From positions 1,364,001 to 1,428,000 of the forward strand of contig NZ_JACHJS010000001.1 in assembly GCF_014203755.1 (NCBI RefSeq): a stretch of 64,000 bases of DNA. The letters run 5' to 3'. This stretch comes from Saccharothrix violaceirubra. Its GTDB lineage: Bacteria; Actinomycetota; Actinomycetes; Mycobacteriales; Pseudonocardiaceae. Positions 28,601 through 37,727 of this stretch are shown here, in pieces; within the stretch, counting starts at the first letter, position 1, and each line of letters begins with the position of its first letter. The position numbers and the translations under genes were made by a program. The notes below the pieces were generated by a model. It saw only the letters and a program-made list of their open reading frames with translations. It was not told where the DNA came from and searched no databases.

Positions 28601-29449
28601 TCACCGGTGTCGTTCGTCGTGATCGTCGCCCCGGTCGAGAAACCGTTGGATCTCGGGCTCGTCCGGAGTCTCGGTCTCGGTCTCGGTGATGCGTTCGGCG
28701 ATCGGCACCGGCTCGTCGGCCCACGCCGGTTGGAAGCCGCCGCTGGGCAGCAGGCCGTTGCGACCGGCGAACTCCTCGGCCGCGTCGCGGACCGCCTCGC
28801 GCAGCGTTCCGATCACGACCGTCTCGGCGGTGTAGGTCAGTTCGACCAGCAGCGCCCGGATGCGGTCGAGCTGGTCCTCCTGGTCGGTCGCCTCGGCGAG
28901 CTGCGGCCACACGCGTCGTTCGAACACCTCGACGAAATCCGCGGCGATGGCGTCGGTCGCGGCGCGCAACCGGGAGAAGTTGTCGAGCACGTCGTCGGAC
29001 GGCACGGCGAGCGCCGCGAGCCGATTTCCCGCCTCCAATGCCCATCGACGTGCGTGTGGCCAGCCACGTCGCCATCGGATCAGACCGAGGTCGACGGCCC
29101 GCTTGATCAGCCGGGGATGCAGGTCACCGAGCCCGACCAGTCGGCGGAGGTCGCGGACGCGGATGCGTACCCAGTCGTCGGGGCCTTCGGCGTCGCCGAC
29201 GCCGAGCACCGAGGCGACCGTGGCTCCCCGCTCGCGCGCCGCGATCAGTTCCGCGATCGCGGGCAGCGAGAAGCCCCGTGATTGGAGACGCTGCACGAGG
29301 GTCAGCCGCTCGATGTGCGTGCCGTCGTAGTACGCGACGCGTCCCTGTCGGCGTGGCGGGTGAAGAACGCCCTTGGTCTGGTACATGCGGATCGTGCTGC
29401 CCGGCAGACCGACCCGCACCGCCAACTCGTCCACGGTCAACTGCTCCAC
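28601..29449 (-). CDS. MerR family transcriptional regulator
   Basis: A 282-residue regulator. The N-terminal winged HTH (TVDELAVRVGLPGSTIRMYQ) and the second MerR helix pair (HIERLTLVQRLQSRGFSLPAIAELI) are intact. A long C-terminal region of about 180 residues is helical, ends in an acidic tail and lacks the cysteines of metal-sensing MerR proteins. It probably senses a small molecule or another protein. The gene starts 63 bases after argA on the same strand. That gap holds an AT-rich dyad (29487-29514) that looks like its operator. Confidence 0.88.
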   Translation of the reverse strand: MEQLTVDELAVRVGLPGSTIRMYQTKGVLHPPRRQGRVAYYDGTHIERLTLVQRLQSRGFSLPAIAELIAARERGATVASVLGVGDAEGPDDWVRIRVRDLRRLVGLGDLHPRLIKRAVDLGLIRWRRGWPHARRWALEAGNRLAALAVPSDDVLDNFSRLRAATDAIAADFVEVFERRVWPQLAEATDQEDQLDRIRALLVELTYTAETVVIGTLREAVRDAAEEFAGRNGLLPSGGFQPAWADEPVPIAERITETETETPDEPEIQRFLDRGDDHDERHR

Positions 29450-29486
29450 ACCTTGAAGTCTGTCGACCCTCGGCTAGTGGAGTCAA

Positions 29487-29514
29487 GACTGTACTAATTT
29501 TTACTAGAACAGTC
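29487..29514 (-). promoter_or_regulatory. AT-rich dyad upstream of the MerR gene
   Basis: A 28-bp imperfect dyad with outer arms GACTGT/ACAGTC and inner CTA/TAG matches around a T-rich centre. It is the most AT-rich short segment nearby. MerR proteins bind long dyads lying in the promoter spacer, so autoregulation is likely. It overlaps the last base pairs of argA. Confidence 0.5.
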
Positions 29515-30013
29515 AGAGGTGGAGGAGCATGCGGGAGTTGCCCAGGGTGTTGGGCTTGACGTAGGAGAGGTCGAGGAACTCCGCGACGCCCTCGTCGGCG
29601 GATCGCATGATTTCCTCGTACACCTCGGGCGACACCGGCGTCCCGTCGATCTCCACGAAACCGTGCCGAGCGAAGAACGCGGTTTCGAACGTCAGCACGA
29701 AGATCCGTCGGATCTGGAGCTCCCGGGCGGTGCTGATGAGCTGTGCCACGATCCGGTGCCCGATGCCCCGTCCGAGCGCGTCCTGCGAGACGGCGACGGT
29801 GCGGATCTCGGCCAGGTCCTCCCACAGCACATGCAGCGCGCCGCACCCGAGTACGACGCCGTCCTCCTCCGCGACCCAGAACTCCTGCACGTCCTCGAAC
29901 AGCGTGACCAACGCCTTGGCCAACAACACCTTGCCCGCGTACTGGTCGACGAGCGCCTTCATGGCCCGGACGTCACCGGTCCGCGCCCGTCGCACGGTGA
30001 TCGAGTCGTTCAC
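29513..30013 (-). CDS. argA: Amino-acid N-acetyltransferase (ArgA, GNAT type)
   Basis: A 166-residue stand-alone GNAT domain resembling the mycobacterial N-acetylglutamate synthase (Rv2747 type), which makes N-acetylglutamate for arginine synthesis and lacks the kinase-like domain of E. coli ArgA. The acetyl-CoA loop is VAVSQDALGRGIGHRIV, followed by IRRIFVLTFETAFFARHGFVEIDG. The position beside ftsK and rimO/pgsA matches mycobacteria, which supports the call. GTG 30013 was chosen; upstream in-frame codons lack homology-like sequence. Confidence 0.85.
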   Translation of the reverse strand: MNDSITVRRARTGDVRAMKALVDQYAGKVLLAKALVTLFEDVQEFWVAEEDGVVLGCGALHVLWEDLAEIRTVAVSQDALGRGIGHRIVAQLISTARELQIRRIFVLTFETAFFARHGFVEIDGTPVSPEVYEEIMRSADEGVAEFLDLSYVKPNTLGNSRMLLHL

Positions 30014-30215
30014 GTCCGACAACGTAACCCCAGCACCGGACACGCGGCCGACCGGTGGCGCCGAGCGGGAGCGCATCGATTCCGTGCGCGGCGGCGGGTA
30101 CACGAATCGTGCCGTGTACCCAGCGTCGGCACACGACGCGTGACGCGCACGCGCACCGTGCGCGCAGGGGTACTCGCCGGCGGGCATCGCACCTCGGGCC
30201 GGTTACGCTGAGCGC

Positions 30216-31625
30216 GTGTCTTCTCCCACCACGGCCAAGCGTGTCTCCATGTTGACCCTCGGGTGCGCGCGCAACGAGGTCGACTCCGAGGAACTCGCCG
30301 GACGTCTCACTGCGGGCGGCTGGCGATTGGTCGACGACGGCGAGGACGCCGACGTCATCGTGGTCAATACGTGCGGCTTCGTGGAGTCGGCGAAGAAGGA
30401 TTCCGTCGACACGCTGCTCGCCGCAGCCGACAGTGGCGCCAAGGTGGTCGCGGTCGGCTGCATGGCCGAGCGGTACGGCACCGAACTCGCCGAGAGCCTG
30501 CCCGAGGCGCAGGCCGTGCTCGGGTTCGACCAGTACGCGAACCTCGCCGACCGCCTGGACGACGTGGTCGCCGGCCGCAAGGTCGAGTCGCATGTGCCGG
30601 TCGACCGCCGCACCCTGCTGCCTATCACGCCTGTCCAGCGCCAGGAGAAGGCGCAGGACGTCGAGGTCCCCGGCCACGGCTGGGGTCCGCGCGTGCTGCG
30701 CACCCGGCTCGAGGACCGTCCGGTCGCCCCGCTGAAGATCGCTTCCGGCTGTGACCGGCGTTGCGCGTTCTGCGCGATCCCGTCGTTTCGCGGCGCGTTC
30801 GTGTCGCGGCACCCCGACGAGATCGTCGCCGAGGCCGAGTGGCTGGCTGCCCAGGGCGTCCGCGAGGTGTTCCTGGTCAGCGAGAACTCCACGTCGTACG
30901 CCAAGGACCTGCCCGCCGAGCTGGGCGGACTGGAGAACCTGCTCGAACGCCTGGCCAAGGTCGTCGACCGGGTCCGCGTCTCCTACCTCCAGCCGGCCGA
31001 GACCAAGCCGTCGCTGGTCAAGGCCATCGCCACCACGCCGAATGTGGCCCGCTACTTCGACATGTCCTTCCAGCACTCGAGCGAGAAGGTGCTGCGTCGT
31101 ATGCGCAGGTTCGGGTCCACGGACTCGTTCCTGGCGCTCGTGCAGCAGATCCGCACGCTCGCGCCGGAGGCGGGCATCCGCAGCAACGTGATCGTCGGCT
31201 TCCCGGGGGAGACCGAGGAGGACGTCGCCGAGCTGGAGCGTTTCCTCACCGGAGCGCGGCTCGACGCGGTCGGTGTGTTCGGCTACTCCGACGAGGACGG
31301 CACCGAGGCCGAGGGGCTCGACGGCAAGCTCGACGCCGACACGATCGCCGAACGCGTCGCCCGCATCTCGAACCTGGTCGAGGAGTTGATCGCGCAACGT
31401 GCCGAGGACCGGGTCGGGGATGAGGTCGTCGTCCTGGTCGAGCACGAGGAGGACGACGAGTCCGACTGCGTCGGCCGGGCCGCGCACCAGGCGCCGGAGG
31501 TCGACGGCGAGTGCGTGATCACCAACCCGGAGGGGTTGTCGGTCGGGGACCTCGTGCGCTGCCGCGTCGACGCGGCGGAAGGCGTCGACCTGGTGGTCAC
31601 GGCGCTTGAGGTGCTCCCGCGGTGA
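30216..31625 (+). CDS. rimO: Ribosomal protein S12 methylthiotransferase RimO
   Basis: A radical SAM enzyme that adds a methylthio group to the conserved Asp of ribosomal protein S12. The 469 residues have an N-terminal UPF0004 domain ([17 protein letters not shown], with cluster-binding cysteines including NTCGFVE and GCMAERY), the radical SAM motif CDRRCAFC (Cys 179, 183, 186), and a C-terminal TRAM domain. The GTG at 30216 is close to the family start. The stop overlaps pgsA by four bases, and cinA overlaps pgsA in the same way, so the three form one operon. Confidence 0.95.
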   Translation: MSSPTTAKRVSMLTLGCARNEVDSEELAGRLTAGGWRLVDDGEDADVIVVNTCGFVESAKKDSVDTLLAAADSGAKVVAVGCMAERYGTELAESLPEAQAVLGFDQYANLADRLDDVVAGRKVESHVPVDRRTLLPITPVQRQEKAQDVEVPGHGWGPRVLRTRLEDRPVAPLKIASGCDRRCAFCAIPSFRGAFVSRHPDEIVAEAEWLAAQGVREVFLVSENSTSYAKDLPAELGGLENLLERLAKVVDRVRVSYLQPAETKPSLVKAIATTPNVARYFDMSFQHSSEKVLRRMRRFGSTDSFLALVQQIRTLAPEAGIRSNVIVGFPGETEEDVAELERFLTGARLDAVGVFGYSDEDGTEAEGLDGKLDADTIAERVARISNLVEELIAQRAEDRVGDEVVVLVEHEEDDESDCVGRAAHQAPEVDGECVITNPEGLSVGDLVRCRVDAAEGVDLVVTALEVLPR

Positions 31626-32206
31626 CCGAGCCCGCGCGCGTGCCGGTGTGGAACATCGCCAACGTGCTGACGATGTCCCGGCTGGTGCTCGTGCCGGTGT
31701 TCCTCTACCTGCTGTTGGGGCACGACGGCACCGACCGGTGGTGGCGTCTCGCGGCCTGCGCGGTGTTCGCGGTCGCGTCGGTCACCGACCACGTCGACGG
31801 CAACCTCGCCCGCAAGCACGGTTTGATCACCGACTTCGGCAAGATCGCCGACCCGATCGCGGACAAGGCGCTCACCGGTGCCGCACTCGTCGGCCTCAGC
31901 CTGCTCGGCGAACTCCCGTGGTGGGTCACGGTGGTCATTGCGGTGCGCGAGATGGGAGTCACGCTCCTGCGCTTCTGGGTGATCAGGCACGGCGTCATCC
32001 CGGCCAGTCGCGGGGGCAAGGCGAAGACTCTCGTGCAGATCCTCGCCATCGGCCTGTACCTGCTGCCGCTGCCGGCGAACCTGGAGATCGTCGCGACGAT
32101 CTCGATGGGCGTGGCCGTGGTGCTCACCGTGGTCACCGGTGTGGACTACGTCGTGCGCGCGTTCCGTCTGCGTGCACGCGCACGGCGCGCGGTGGCGGGC
32201 GCGTGA
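31622..32206 (+). CDS. pgsA: CDP-diacylglycerol-glycerol-3-phosphate 3-phosphatidyltransferase
   Basis: Makes phosphatidylglycerophosphate at the membrane, the precursor of phosphatidylglycerol and cardiolipin. The 194-residue protein has about five membrane helices and the CDP-alcohol phosphotransferase motif D-G-x2-A-R-x8-G-x3-D-x3-D, seen as [15 protein letters not shown] then KIADPIADK. It shares GTGA overlaps with rimO upstream and cinA downstream. The order rimO-pgsA-cinA-clgR is typical of streptomycetes and relatives. Confidence 0.94.
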   Translation: MTEPARVPVWNIANVLTMSRLVLVPVFLYLLLGHDGTDRWWRLAACAVFAVASVTDHVDGNLARKHGLITDFGKIADPIADKALTGAALVGLSLLGELPWWVTVVIAVREMGVTLLRFWVIRHGVIPASRGGKAKTLVQILAIGLYLLPLPANLEIVATISMGVAVVLTVVTGVDYVVRAFRLRARARRAVAGA

Positions 32207-32700
32207 ACGCCGCGCGTTACGTCGACACGCTCACGTCGCGCGTCGTCGACACGCTCAAGTTACGAGGCGAGACCGTGGCCACAGCCGAGTCCTTGACCGC
32301 GGGCCTGGTCACGGCCGCGCTCACCGAGGTGCCCGGAGCGAGCGCCGTGGTACGCGGTGGGCTGGTCGTGTACGCGACCGATCTCAAGCACGCGCTCGCG
32401 GGCGTGGACTCGGCACTGCTTTCCGCGCACGGTGCCGTGCACTCGGACGTGGCCGCGCAACTGGCGCAGGGCGCGCGTACGCGCTGCGACGCCACGTGGG
32501 GCATCGGACTCACCGGCGTCGCGGGGCCCGACCCGCAGGACGGGGTCGCGCCCGGCACCGTCCACATCGGCGTGTCCGGTCCGGACGGGACCACGACCCG
32601 CACGATCACGGTCGGTGGTGGACGAGCGGAGGTTCGCGCCGCGTCGGTCGTGGCGGCACTCGATCTTCTGCTGGACCGCGTGAAGATCTCTCGCAAGTGA
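32203..32700 (+). CDS. CinA-family nicotinamide-nucleotide amidohydrolase
   Basis: A 165-residue protein equal to the C-terminal PncC domain of CinA, which deamidates NMN to NaMN. It has TAESLTAGLV (catalytic Ser/Lys region), the GGLVVYATDLKHAL strand and GIGLTGVAGPDPQDG...PGTVHIG. The N-terminal CinA domain is absent, as in many actinobacteria. Codon 20 is TTA (32260-32262), rare in such GC-rich genomes and dependent on the bldA-type tRNA. The start overlaps the pgsA stop. Confidence 0.92.
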   Translation: MNAARYVDTLTSRVVDTLKLRGETVATAESLTAGLVTAALTEVPGASAVVRGGLVVYATDLKHALAGVDSALLSAHGAVHSDVAAQLAQGARTRCDATWGIGLTGVAGPDPQDGVAPGTVHIGVSGPDGTTTRTITVGGGRAEVRAASVVAALDLLLDRVKISRK

Positions 32701-32742
32701 GCTGAGCTGCGCGATTCCGGGTTTGGTCGCACCACGTGCGCG

Positions 32743-32768
32743 GGAACTCGCGGACCGGTCCGATCGTT
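32743..32768 (+). promoter_or_regulatory. Predicted ECF-sigma promoter of clgR
   Basis: GGAAC (32743-32747), a 17-nt spacer and CGTT (32765-32768) match the extracytoplasmic-function (SigE-type) consensus. The predicted start is near 32775. The spacer contains the 12-bp palindrome CGGACCGGTCCG. Just upstream, CGCAC-CAC-GTGCG (32728-32740) is a candidate regulator dyad. Confidence 0.6.
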
Positions 32769-32787
32769 CGCTCTAGGAGGACGTGCC

Positions 32788-32823
32788 GTGAAGTCGCTGC
32801 CCGTCGGCCCGACGGGTCGGTAA
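32788..32823 (+). CDS. Possible 11-codon upstream ORF in the clgR leader
   Basis: GTG-initiated frame coding [11 protein letters not shown] then TAA. It has the best Shine-Dalgarno in the vicinity (TAGGAGG, 8 nt upstream) and begins about 13 nt after the predicted transcription start. CCCGTCGG and CCGACGGG inside it can pair in a hairpin. It ends 34 bases before clgR and is out of frame with it. A leader peptide controlling clgR translation is plausible but unproven. Confidence 0.35.
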   Translation: MKSLPVGPTGR

Positions 32824-32857
32824 CGTGGTGGCACGGCCGGCCGGAAGGAGGCGCGCC

Positions 32858-33331
32858 ATGACCGTGCTGCTGCGTGAGGCGATCGGTGATCGGCTCCGCC
32901 ATGCCCGCACCACTCAACGCCGAACGCTGCGCGAGGTGTCCAGGACCGCTCGCGTGAGCCTGGGTTACCTCTCCGAGGTGGAGCGCGGCCGTAAGGAGGC
33001 ATCCAGCGAACTGCTCGCCGCGATCTGCGACGCGTTGGAGCTGCCCTTGCACGAACTGCTCCACCTGGTGGCCTCGGACATCGGCGCGGTGCGCCAGAGC
33101 GTGCCGACCACAGCGGACCTCACCGCCGACCTGGTCTCCGCGGACCTCGTCGCCGGCGATCTCGGGTCGACCGAGCGCGTCGAGGTCACCACATCCGGCT
33201 CGGTCGAGACCGGCTCGCTGCTGCCCGCGGTGATCGGCAACGACCTGTCCGACCTGCGCCTGCAACCGATGTTGACGCACCGCTTGTCGACACCCCTCGG
33301 CGAGACTCGCGGCGCCGTCGTGGCGGCGTAG
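32858..33331 (+). CDS. clgR: ClgR-like XRE transcriptional activator
   Basis: In actinobacteria ClgR activates clp protease and lon genes and, in mycobacteria, the psp operon. The 157-residue protein has a lambda-type HTH at residues 8-65 ([40 protein letters not shown]), a linker, and a C-terminus ending GAVVAA. A terminal Ala-Ala is known to target ClgR for ClpP degradation. The context between cinA and pspA is the expected one. The ATG follows GGAAGGAGG. A strong terminator lies downstream, so pspA has its own promoter. Confidence 0.88.
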   Translation: MTVLLREAIGDRLRHARTTQRRTLREVSRTARVSLGYLSEVERGRKEASSELLAAICDALELPLHELLHLVASDIGAVRQSVPTTADLTADLVSADLVAGDLGSTERVEVTTSGSVETGSLLPAVIGNDLSDLRLQPMLTHRLSTPLGETRGAVVAA

Positions 33332-33350
33332 TCGGACCCCTGTCCACCTC

Positions 33351-33380
33351 GAAGCCGAGCCGGAGATCCGGCTCGGCTTC
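33351..33380 (+). terminator. Terminator between clgR and pspA
   Basis: GAAGCCGAGCCGG pairs perfectly with CCGGCTCGGCTTC across a 4-nt loop and is followed by TTGT. It starts 20 bases after clgR. Confidence 0.85.
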
Positions 33381-33545
33381 TTGTCATGTGAACCGGACCG
33401 GGGGTCTGCACGTCGGAGAGGTGATGGCAGGGGAGGATGGCATCCGCCGTCCGGAGGACCATGACCGGAAGATGAGGGGTGGTCTCAGGGTGAACCCGGA
33501 TATCTCCCCAGGTCGGTGGAAGCCGCGCGGGACAACTGACACGAT

Positions 33546-33571
33546 GGAACCAACACCGGCACCGGGTCGTT
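33546..33571 (+). promoter_or_regulatory. Predicted ECF-sigma promoter of pspA
   Basis: GGAAC (33546-33550), 17 nt and CGTT (33568-33571) give the same arrangement as at clgR, placing a start near 33578, about 44 bases before pspA. Confidence 0.6.
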
Positions 33572-33621
33572 GCCGATCACGAGCGCGAGCCAGGAAAGTG
33601 CGGAGAAGGCAGGCGTAGGAG

Positions 33622-34479
33622 ATGGCCAACCCTTTCGTGAAGGCATGGAAGTACTTCATGGCGGCTTTTTCGTCCAAGATCGACGAGCACGCCGACCCGA
33701 AGGTGCAGATCCAACAGGCCATCGAGGAGGCCCAGCGGCAGCACCAGGCGCTGTCGCAGCAGGCGGCGGCCGTGATCGGCAACCAGCGGCAGCTGGAGAT
33801 GAAGCTCAACCGCCAGCTCGGCGAGGTGGAGAAGCTCCAGGCGTCCGCGCGCCAGGCGCTCGTCCTCGCCGACGAGGCACGCGCCAAGGGTGACGAGGCC
33901 CGCGCCACCGAGTTCGAGAACGCCGCCACCGCGTTCGCGACCCAGCTGGTGACCGCCGAGCAGGGCATCGAGGACCTCAAGACCCTGCACGACCAGTCGC
34001 TCCAGGCGGCGGCGCAGGCCAAGCAGGCCGTCGAGAACAACGCCATGGTCCTCCAGCAGAAGCTAGCCGAGCGCACGAAGCTGCTCAGCCAGCTCGAGCA
34101 GGCCAAGATGCAGGAGCAGGTCTCCTCGTCGCTGCGCCAGATGACCGAGCTCGCCGCACCGGGCAACACGCCGTCGCTGGAGGAGATCCGCGACAAGATC
34201 GAGAAGCGCTACACCACCGCTCTGGGCTCAGCCGAACTGGCCCAGAACTCCGTGCAGGGCCGCATGCTCGAGGTCCAGCGCTCGACCACGCAGGTCGCGG
34301 GCGCGTCGCGGCTTGAGCAGATCCGGGCGTCGATGCAGGGCGGCAAGGTCGCGGGCGAGATCCCGGGTGCCAAGCCGAACAGCGCCGCCGCGAACATCCA
34401 GCAGGAGATCCAGCAGCGCGTGCAGCAGGCGCAGCAGGAGACCCAGCAGGTGCAGAACCCGCCGGCGAGCCAGGGCTGA
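33622..34479 (+). CDS. pspA: Phage-shock protein A / IM30 family protein
   Basis: A membrane-surface ESCRT-III-like protein that protects the cytoplasmic membrane under stress. The 285 residues start with the amphipathic, membrane-binding helix ([16 protein letters not shown]). A long coiled coil of roughly 200 residues follows, rich in Q, A, E and K, with PspA/IM30 spacing ([21 protein letters not shown]). The last 60 residues are a Q-rich, low-complexity extension ([17 protein letters not shown]) that E. coli PspA lacks. GTAGGAG precedes the ATG. The next gene starts 14 bases after the stop. Confidence 0.95.
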   Translation: MANPFVKAWKYFMAAFSSKIDEHADPKVQIQQAIEEAQRQHQALSQQAAAVIGNQRQLEMKLNRQLGEVEKLQASARQALVLADEARAKGDEARATEFENAATAFATQLVTAEQGIEDLKTLHDQSLQAAAQAKQAVENNAMVLQQKLAERTKLLSQLEQAKMQEQVSSSLRQMTELAAPGNTPSLEEIRDKIEKRYTTALGSAELAQNSVQGRMLEVQRSTTQVAGASRLEQIRASMQGGKVAGEIPGAKPNSAAANIQQEIQQRVQQAQQETQQVQNPPASQG

Positions 34480-34492
34480 GGAGGTGTCCGCG

Positions 34493-35284
34493 ATGGAGCC
34501 CCGGCACCGGGTTGCGGGGGAGATCGAACGACTGATCTCCGGACAGATCCAGGGGCAGGTCGCGGACCAGGTCAAGAGGCGGCTCGCCGCGTGGAACGAT
34601 CCGCGCGCCAAGCTCGACCGGCGGTATCGCCGGTCGAGCCGCGTGCTCACCTTCTGGTTCATCGTGCTGGCGCTGCTCGCGGCCGTCGGCACCCTGGCGG
34701 TTTTCGGCGTGTTGTCGGTGGGTGCCGGTGTCACGGCGGCGCTCGGGTTCGCGGGTACCGGGGTGCTCGCCGTGCGCACCGGTACACGAATGCGCGCGCT
34801 CAACACACAACGCCAACAGCTCGCCGTCACCGCTCCGCCCGTTCGTCCGCCGCTGCCCGCACGGGCGTCCGCCGCGCGGCTGCCGATGGAACGGCTGGTC
34901 GAGGCGGAGGACACGCTGCACGACCTGCTCAACCAGCTCGACTCGCACGCGTTGACCTCCGTTCCCGCGGAATCCGTCGCGCACTCCCGTGAGACCGGCG
35001 TCGAGGCGGCGCAGGCGATCCGTGCGGTGGCGCAGCAACTCCAAGGCGTGGAACGCGCGCGGGACACCGCGCCGCCGCTCGACCGCGGACCACTGGTCGA
35101 GGGCGTCCGGCGGTTGCGTGTCCAGCTGGACGAGGGCGTCGACGGCTACTGCGCGCTGGTCGCAGCCGCCGGACGGGTGCTTGCCGAGAGCACGGCGAGC
35201 GATCCCCGACGCGTACTCGGAGAGGCGACCGACCATCTCGCCGGACTGGCGTCGGGGCTGCGGGAGATCTCGCACCTGACATGA
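34493..35284 (+). CDS. PspM-like membrane protein (Rv2743c type)
   Basis: A 263-residue protein with a basic N-terminal helix, two adjacent membrane helices (about residues 53-92: VLTFWFIVLALLAAVGTLAV and the following GVTAALGFAGTGVLAV) and a long helical cytoplasmic domain. In M. tuberculosis the gene after pspA encodes PspM, a membrane partner of PspA in an operon with clgR. Position and topology agree, so I infer the same role. ATG 34493 follows GAGGAGG at good spacing. Co-transcribed with pspA. Confidence 0.75.
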   Translation: MEPRHRVAGEIERLISGQIQGQVADQVKRRLAAWNDPRAKLDRRYRRSSRVLTFWFIVLALLAAVGTLAVFGVLSVGAGVTAALGFAGTGVLAVRTGTRMRALNTQRQQLAVTAPPVRPPLPARASAARLPMERLVEAEDTLHDLLNQLDSHALTSVPAESVAHSRETGVEAAQAIRAVAQQLQGVERARDTAPPLDRGPLVEGVRRLRVQLDEGVDGYCALVAAAGRVLAESTASDPRRVLGEATDHLAGLASGLREISHLT

Positions 35285-35466
35285 CGGGATCACCGGACGA
35301 GCAGAGGCTCCCTCACCACGGGTAGTCGATCCGTCCGCACACATCGCGGTCGCGGGGGCAATCACTGCGGCAATCGTGTGATTATCAGACCGTTATATAG
35401 CGGCAGTCACTACATGGCGTGGCAGTATCCCCGGGGTCGAACCAGTTGACGTCGAGAGGGCGTTGC

Positions 35467-36714
35467 GTGGCGTTGTGGACGGTGCACGGTGACGGGCGAG
35501 CCACCGCGAGTGGGTCCGTAGCGCCGGGTGAACGGCTCAGCTGGCCGCTCACCGTCGGCTTCGGCGCACAGCACTTGGCCGCCATGATCGGTGCCACGAT
35601 CCTCGTCCCCGCGGCGACCGGACTGCCGGTCACGACCACGCTGCTGTTCTCCGGGATCGGCACGTTGCTGTTCCTGGTCGTCACCCGCAACCGGGTGCCC
35701 GGCTACCTCGGCGCGTCGTTCGCGTTCATCGCGCCCTTGGCCGCCGTGCGCGGCGAGGGAATCCCGGCCCAGTTGGGTGGTGTCGTCGCGGCCGGTCTGC
35801 TGGTGGTCATCATCGGCATCGCGGTCAAGGCACTGGGTGTGCGACTGCTCGAGTCCGTGATGCCGCCGGTCGTGACGGGCGCCGTCATCCTGCTCATCGG
35901 GCTGAACCTTTCGCATACCGCGACCGTGTCGTTTGCTCAACAGCCCATGCTGGCCGTGGTCACCGCGGGTGTCGTCGTAGTGTGCGGCGTGGTCGGTCGC
36001 GCCATGTGGTTCCGGTTCTCCGTGGTGATCGGGATCGTGGTCGGGTGGTTGCTCGGTGCCGCGCTCGGCGTACTCGACACTCGCGGGATCGACCGTGCGG
36101 CGTGGTTCGGCCTGCCCGAGCTGCACACGCCCGAGCTGCGGCCGTCGGTCACCCTGGTCGTACTGCCGGTGGTGCTGGTGCTGGTCACCGAAACGGTGGG
36201 GCACGTCAAGGCCGTCGCCGCGCTCACCGGCGGCAACCTCGACGGCAACGTCGGCGACTCGATCATCGCCACCGGGTTGTCGACCACGTTCGCCGGCCTG
36301 GCCGGTGGCGCGGGCACGTCGACGACCTCGCAGAACGTCGGCGTCATGGGCGCGACGCGCGTCTACTCCACGGCCTCGTACGCGGTCACCGGTCTGGCCG
36401 CCGTACTGCTGTCGTTCTCGCCGAAGGTCGTCGCGGTGTTCGGTACCGTGCCGCCGGGCGTGCTCGGTGGTGCGACCGTGATCCTGTTCGGTGTGCTCGC
36501 GCTCGTGGGTGTGCGCGTGTGGCTCGACCACCGGATCGACCTGACGAACCCTGCCAACCTGCTGGTCGTCGGCACGGCCGTGGTCGTCGGCGTCGGCGAT
36601 CTCACGCTGGAGATCGGCGCGCTGCGGATCGGTGGCCTGGTGTGGGGCTCGCTGCTCGTCGTCGTGCTGTACCCCGTGGTACGCGGCCTGCGCGTCAGCG
36701 GATCGCGCGGTTGA
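35467..36714 (+). CDS. Uracil-xanthine permease (NCS2 family)
   Basis: A 415-residue nucleobase transporter with 13-14 hydrophobic segments. Family markers are [18 protein letters not shown] near the N-terminus, GSFGLT-like motifs, the substrate-site segment [16 protein letters not shown] with its Glu, and [12 protein letters not shown]. UraA-type carriers import uracil with protons. The neighbour pyrD encodes pyrimidine synthesis, which supports a uracil role. The GTG at 35467 follows GAGAGGG. Upstream (35360-35383) is a short AATCAC/GTGATT dyad and an AT-rich ttatatag box. The 3' end overlaps pyrD by about 20 bases, tail to tail. Confidence 0.92.
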   Translation: MALWTVHGDGRATASGSVAPGERLSWPLTVGFGAQHLAAMIGATILVPAATGLPVTTTLLFSGIGTLLFLVVTRNRVPGYLGASFAFIAPLAAVRGEGIPAQLGGVVAAGLLVVIIGIAVKALGVRLLESVMPPVVTGAVILLIGLNLSHTATVSFAQQPMLAVVTAGVVVVCGVVGRAMWFRFSVVIGIVVGWLLGAALGVLDTRGIDRAAWFGLPELHTPELRPSVTLVVLPVVLVLVTETVGHVKAVAALTGGNLDGNVGDSIIATGLSTTFAGLAGGAGTSTTSQNVGVMGATRVYSTASYAVTGLAAVLLSFSPKVVAVFGTVPPGVLGGATVILFGVLALVGVRVWLDHRIDLTNPANLLVVGTAVVVGVGDLTLEIGALRIGGLVWGSLLVVVLYPVVRGLRVSGSRG

Positions 36715-37717
36715 TCCGGGAGACCAGGCCGGGTCCTTCGAAGATGAACGCGGTGTAGAGCTGGAGCAGGCTCGCTCCCGCGTCGAGCATGGCCTTGGCG
36801 TCGTCGGCCGACGAGATGCCGCCGACCCCGATGATTGGCAACCTGCCCCCGGTCTCCCGGCTGACGAAGCGCACGACCTCGCGGGCGCGCACGGCCAGTG
36901 GACGTCCGCTCAACCCGCCCGCTTCCCCGGCGAGGTGACGGTCGGCAGGTGCGAGGCCGTCACGCGACAACGTCGTGTTCGTCGCGATCAGACCGGCGAC
37001 GTCGTACGCGTCACATACCTCGAGCAGTTCGCCGATCGCGTCGTCGGACAGGTCCGGTGCGATCTTCACGAGGATCGGCTTGCGCGGCGTGCCGCCGGCG
37101 AGTTCGTCGGCCGTCGTGGTGAGCGCACCGAGCAGTTCGGTGAGCGCGGTCCGGTCCTGGAGACTGCGCAGGCCGGGCGTGTTCGGCGAGCTGATGTTGA
37201 CCGCGAAGTAGTCACCGTGCCGGTACAGCGCGCGCAACGACGCGCGGTAGTCGTCCACGGCTTCCTCGACCGGCGTGACCTTGGACTTCCCCAGGCTGAT
37301 GCCCAGTGGCACGGCCAGCGGGCCCAACCGGTCCAGGCGGTCGGCGAGTCGTTGCGCGCCGTCGTTGTTGAAGCCCATCCGGTTGATGATCGCTTCGGTG
37401 TCGCGCAGGCGGAACAGGCGCGGTCGCGGGTTGCCCGGCTGCGCGTACCGCGTGACCGTGCCGACCTCGACGAATCCGAAGCCGAGAGCGCTCCACGCCG
37501 GCAGTGCGCGGCCGTTCTTGTCCAATCCGGCGGCCAGGCCGACGGGGTTGGGGAACCTGACGCCGAAGACCGTGCGCGGGTTCGTCGGCCGCCGCCGGAC
37601 CACGCGTGCGAGCGGGCTCACCGACGAGAGCAGTCCGAGAGTGGTTTCGTGCACGCGTTCCGCGTCGCCGCCGTGCATCCGGAACAACGTATTGCGAACC
37701 ATGCTCTTGTAGACCAC
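36695..37717 (-). CDS. pyrD: Quinone-dependent dihydroorotate dehydrogenase (class 2)
   Basis: Oxidises dihydroorotate to orotate in pyrimidine synthesis, passing electrons to quinone at the membrane. The 340-residue flavoprotein has the class 2 N-terminal helical extension, [34 protein letters not shown] with the catalytic Ser region, KIAPDLSDD, and the FMN phosphate site [16 protein letters not shown] 37717 was chosen; ATG 37702 is an alternative. It is the last gene of a minus-strand operon starting with the ParA-like gene. Confidence 0.95.
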   Translation of the reverse strand: MVYKSMVRNTLFRMHGGDAERVHETTLGLLSSVSPLARVVRRRPTNPRTVFGVRFPNPVGLAAGLDKNGRALPAWSALGFGFVEVGTVTRYAQPGNPRPRLFRLRDTEAIINRMGFNNDGAQRLADRLDRLGPLAVPLGISLGKSKVTPVEEAVDDYRASLRALYRHGDYFAVNISSPNTPGLRSLQDRTALTELLGALTTTADELAGGTPRKPILVKIAPDLSDDAIGELLEVCDAYDVAGLIATNTTLSRDGLAPADRHLAGEAGGLSGRPLAVRAREVVRFVSRETGGRLPIIGVGGISSADDAKAMLDAGASLLQLYTAFIFEGPGLVSRINRAIR

Positions 37718-37727
37718 GTGGCCAACC

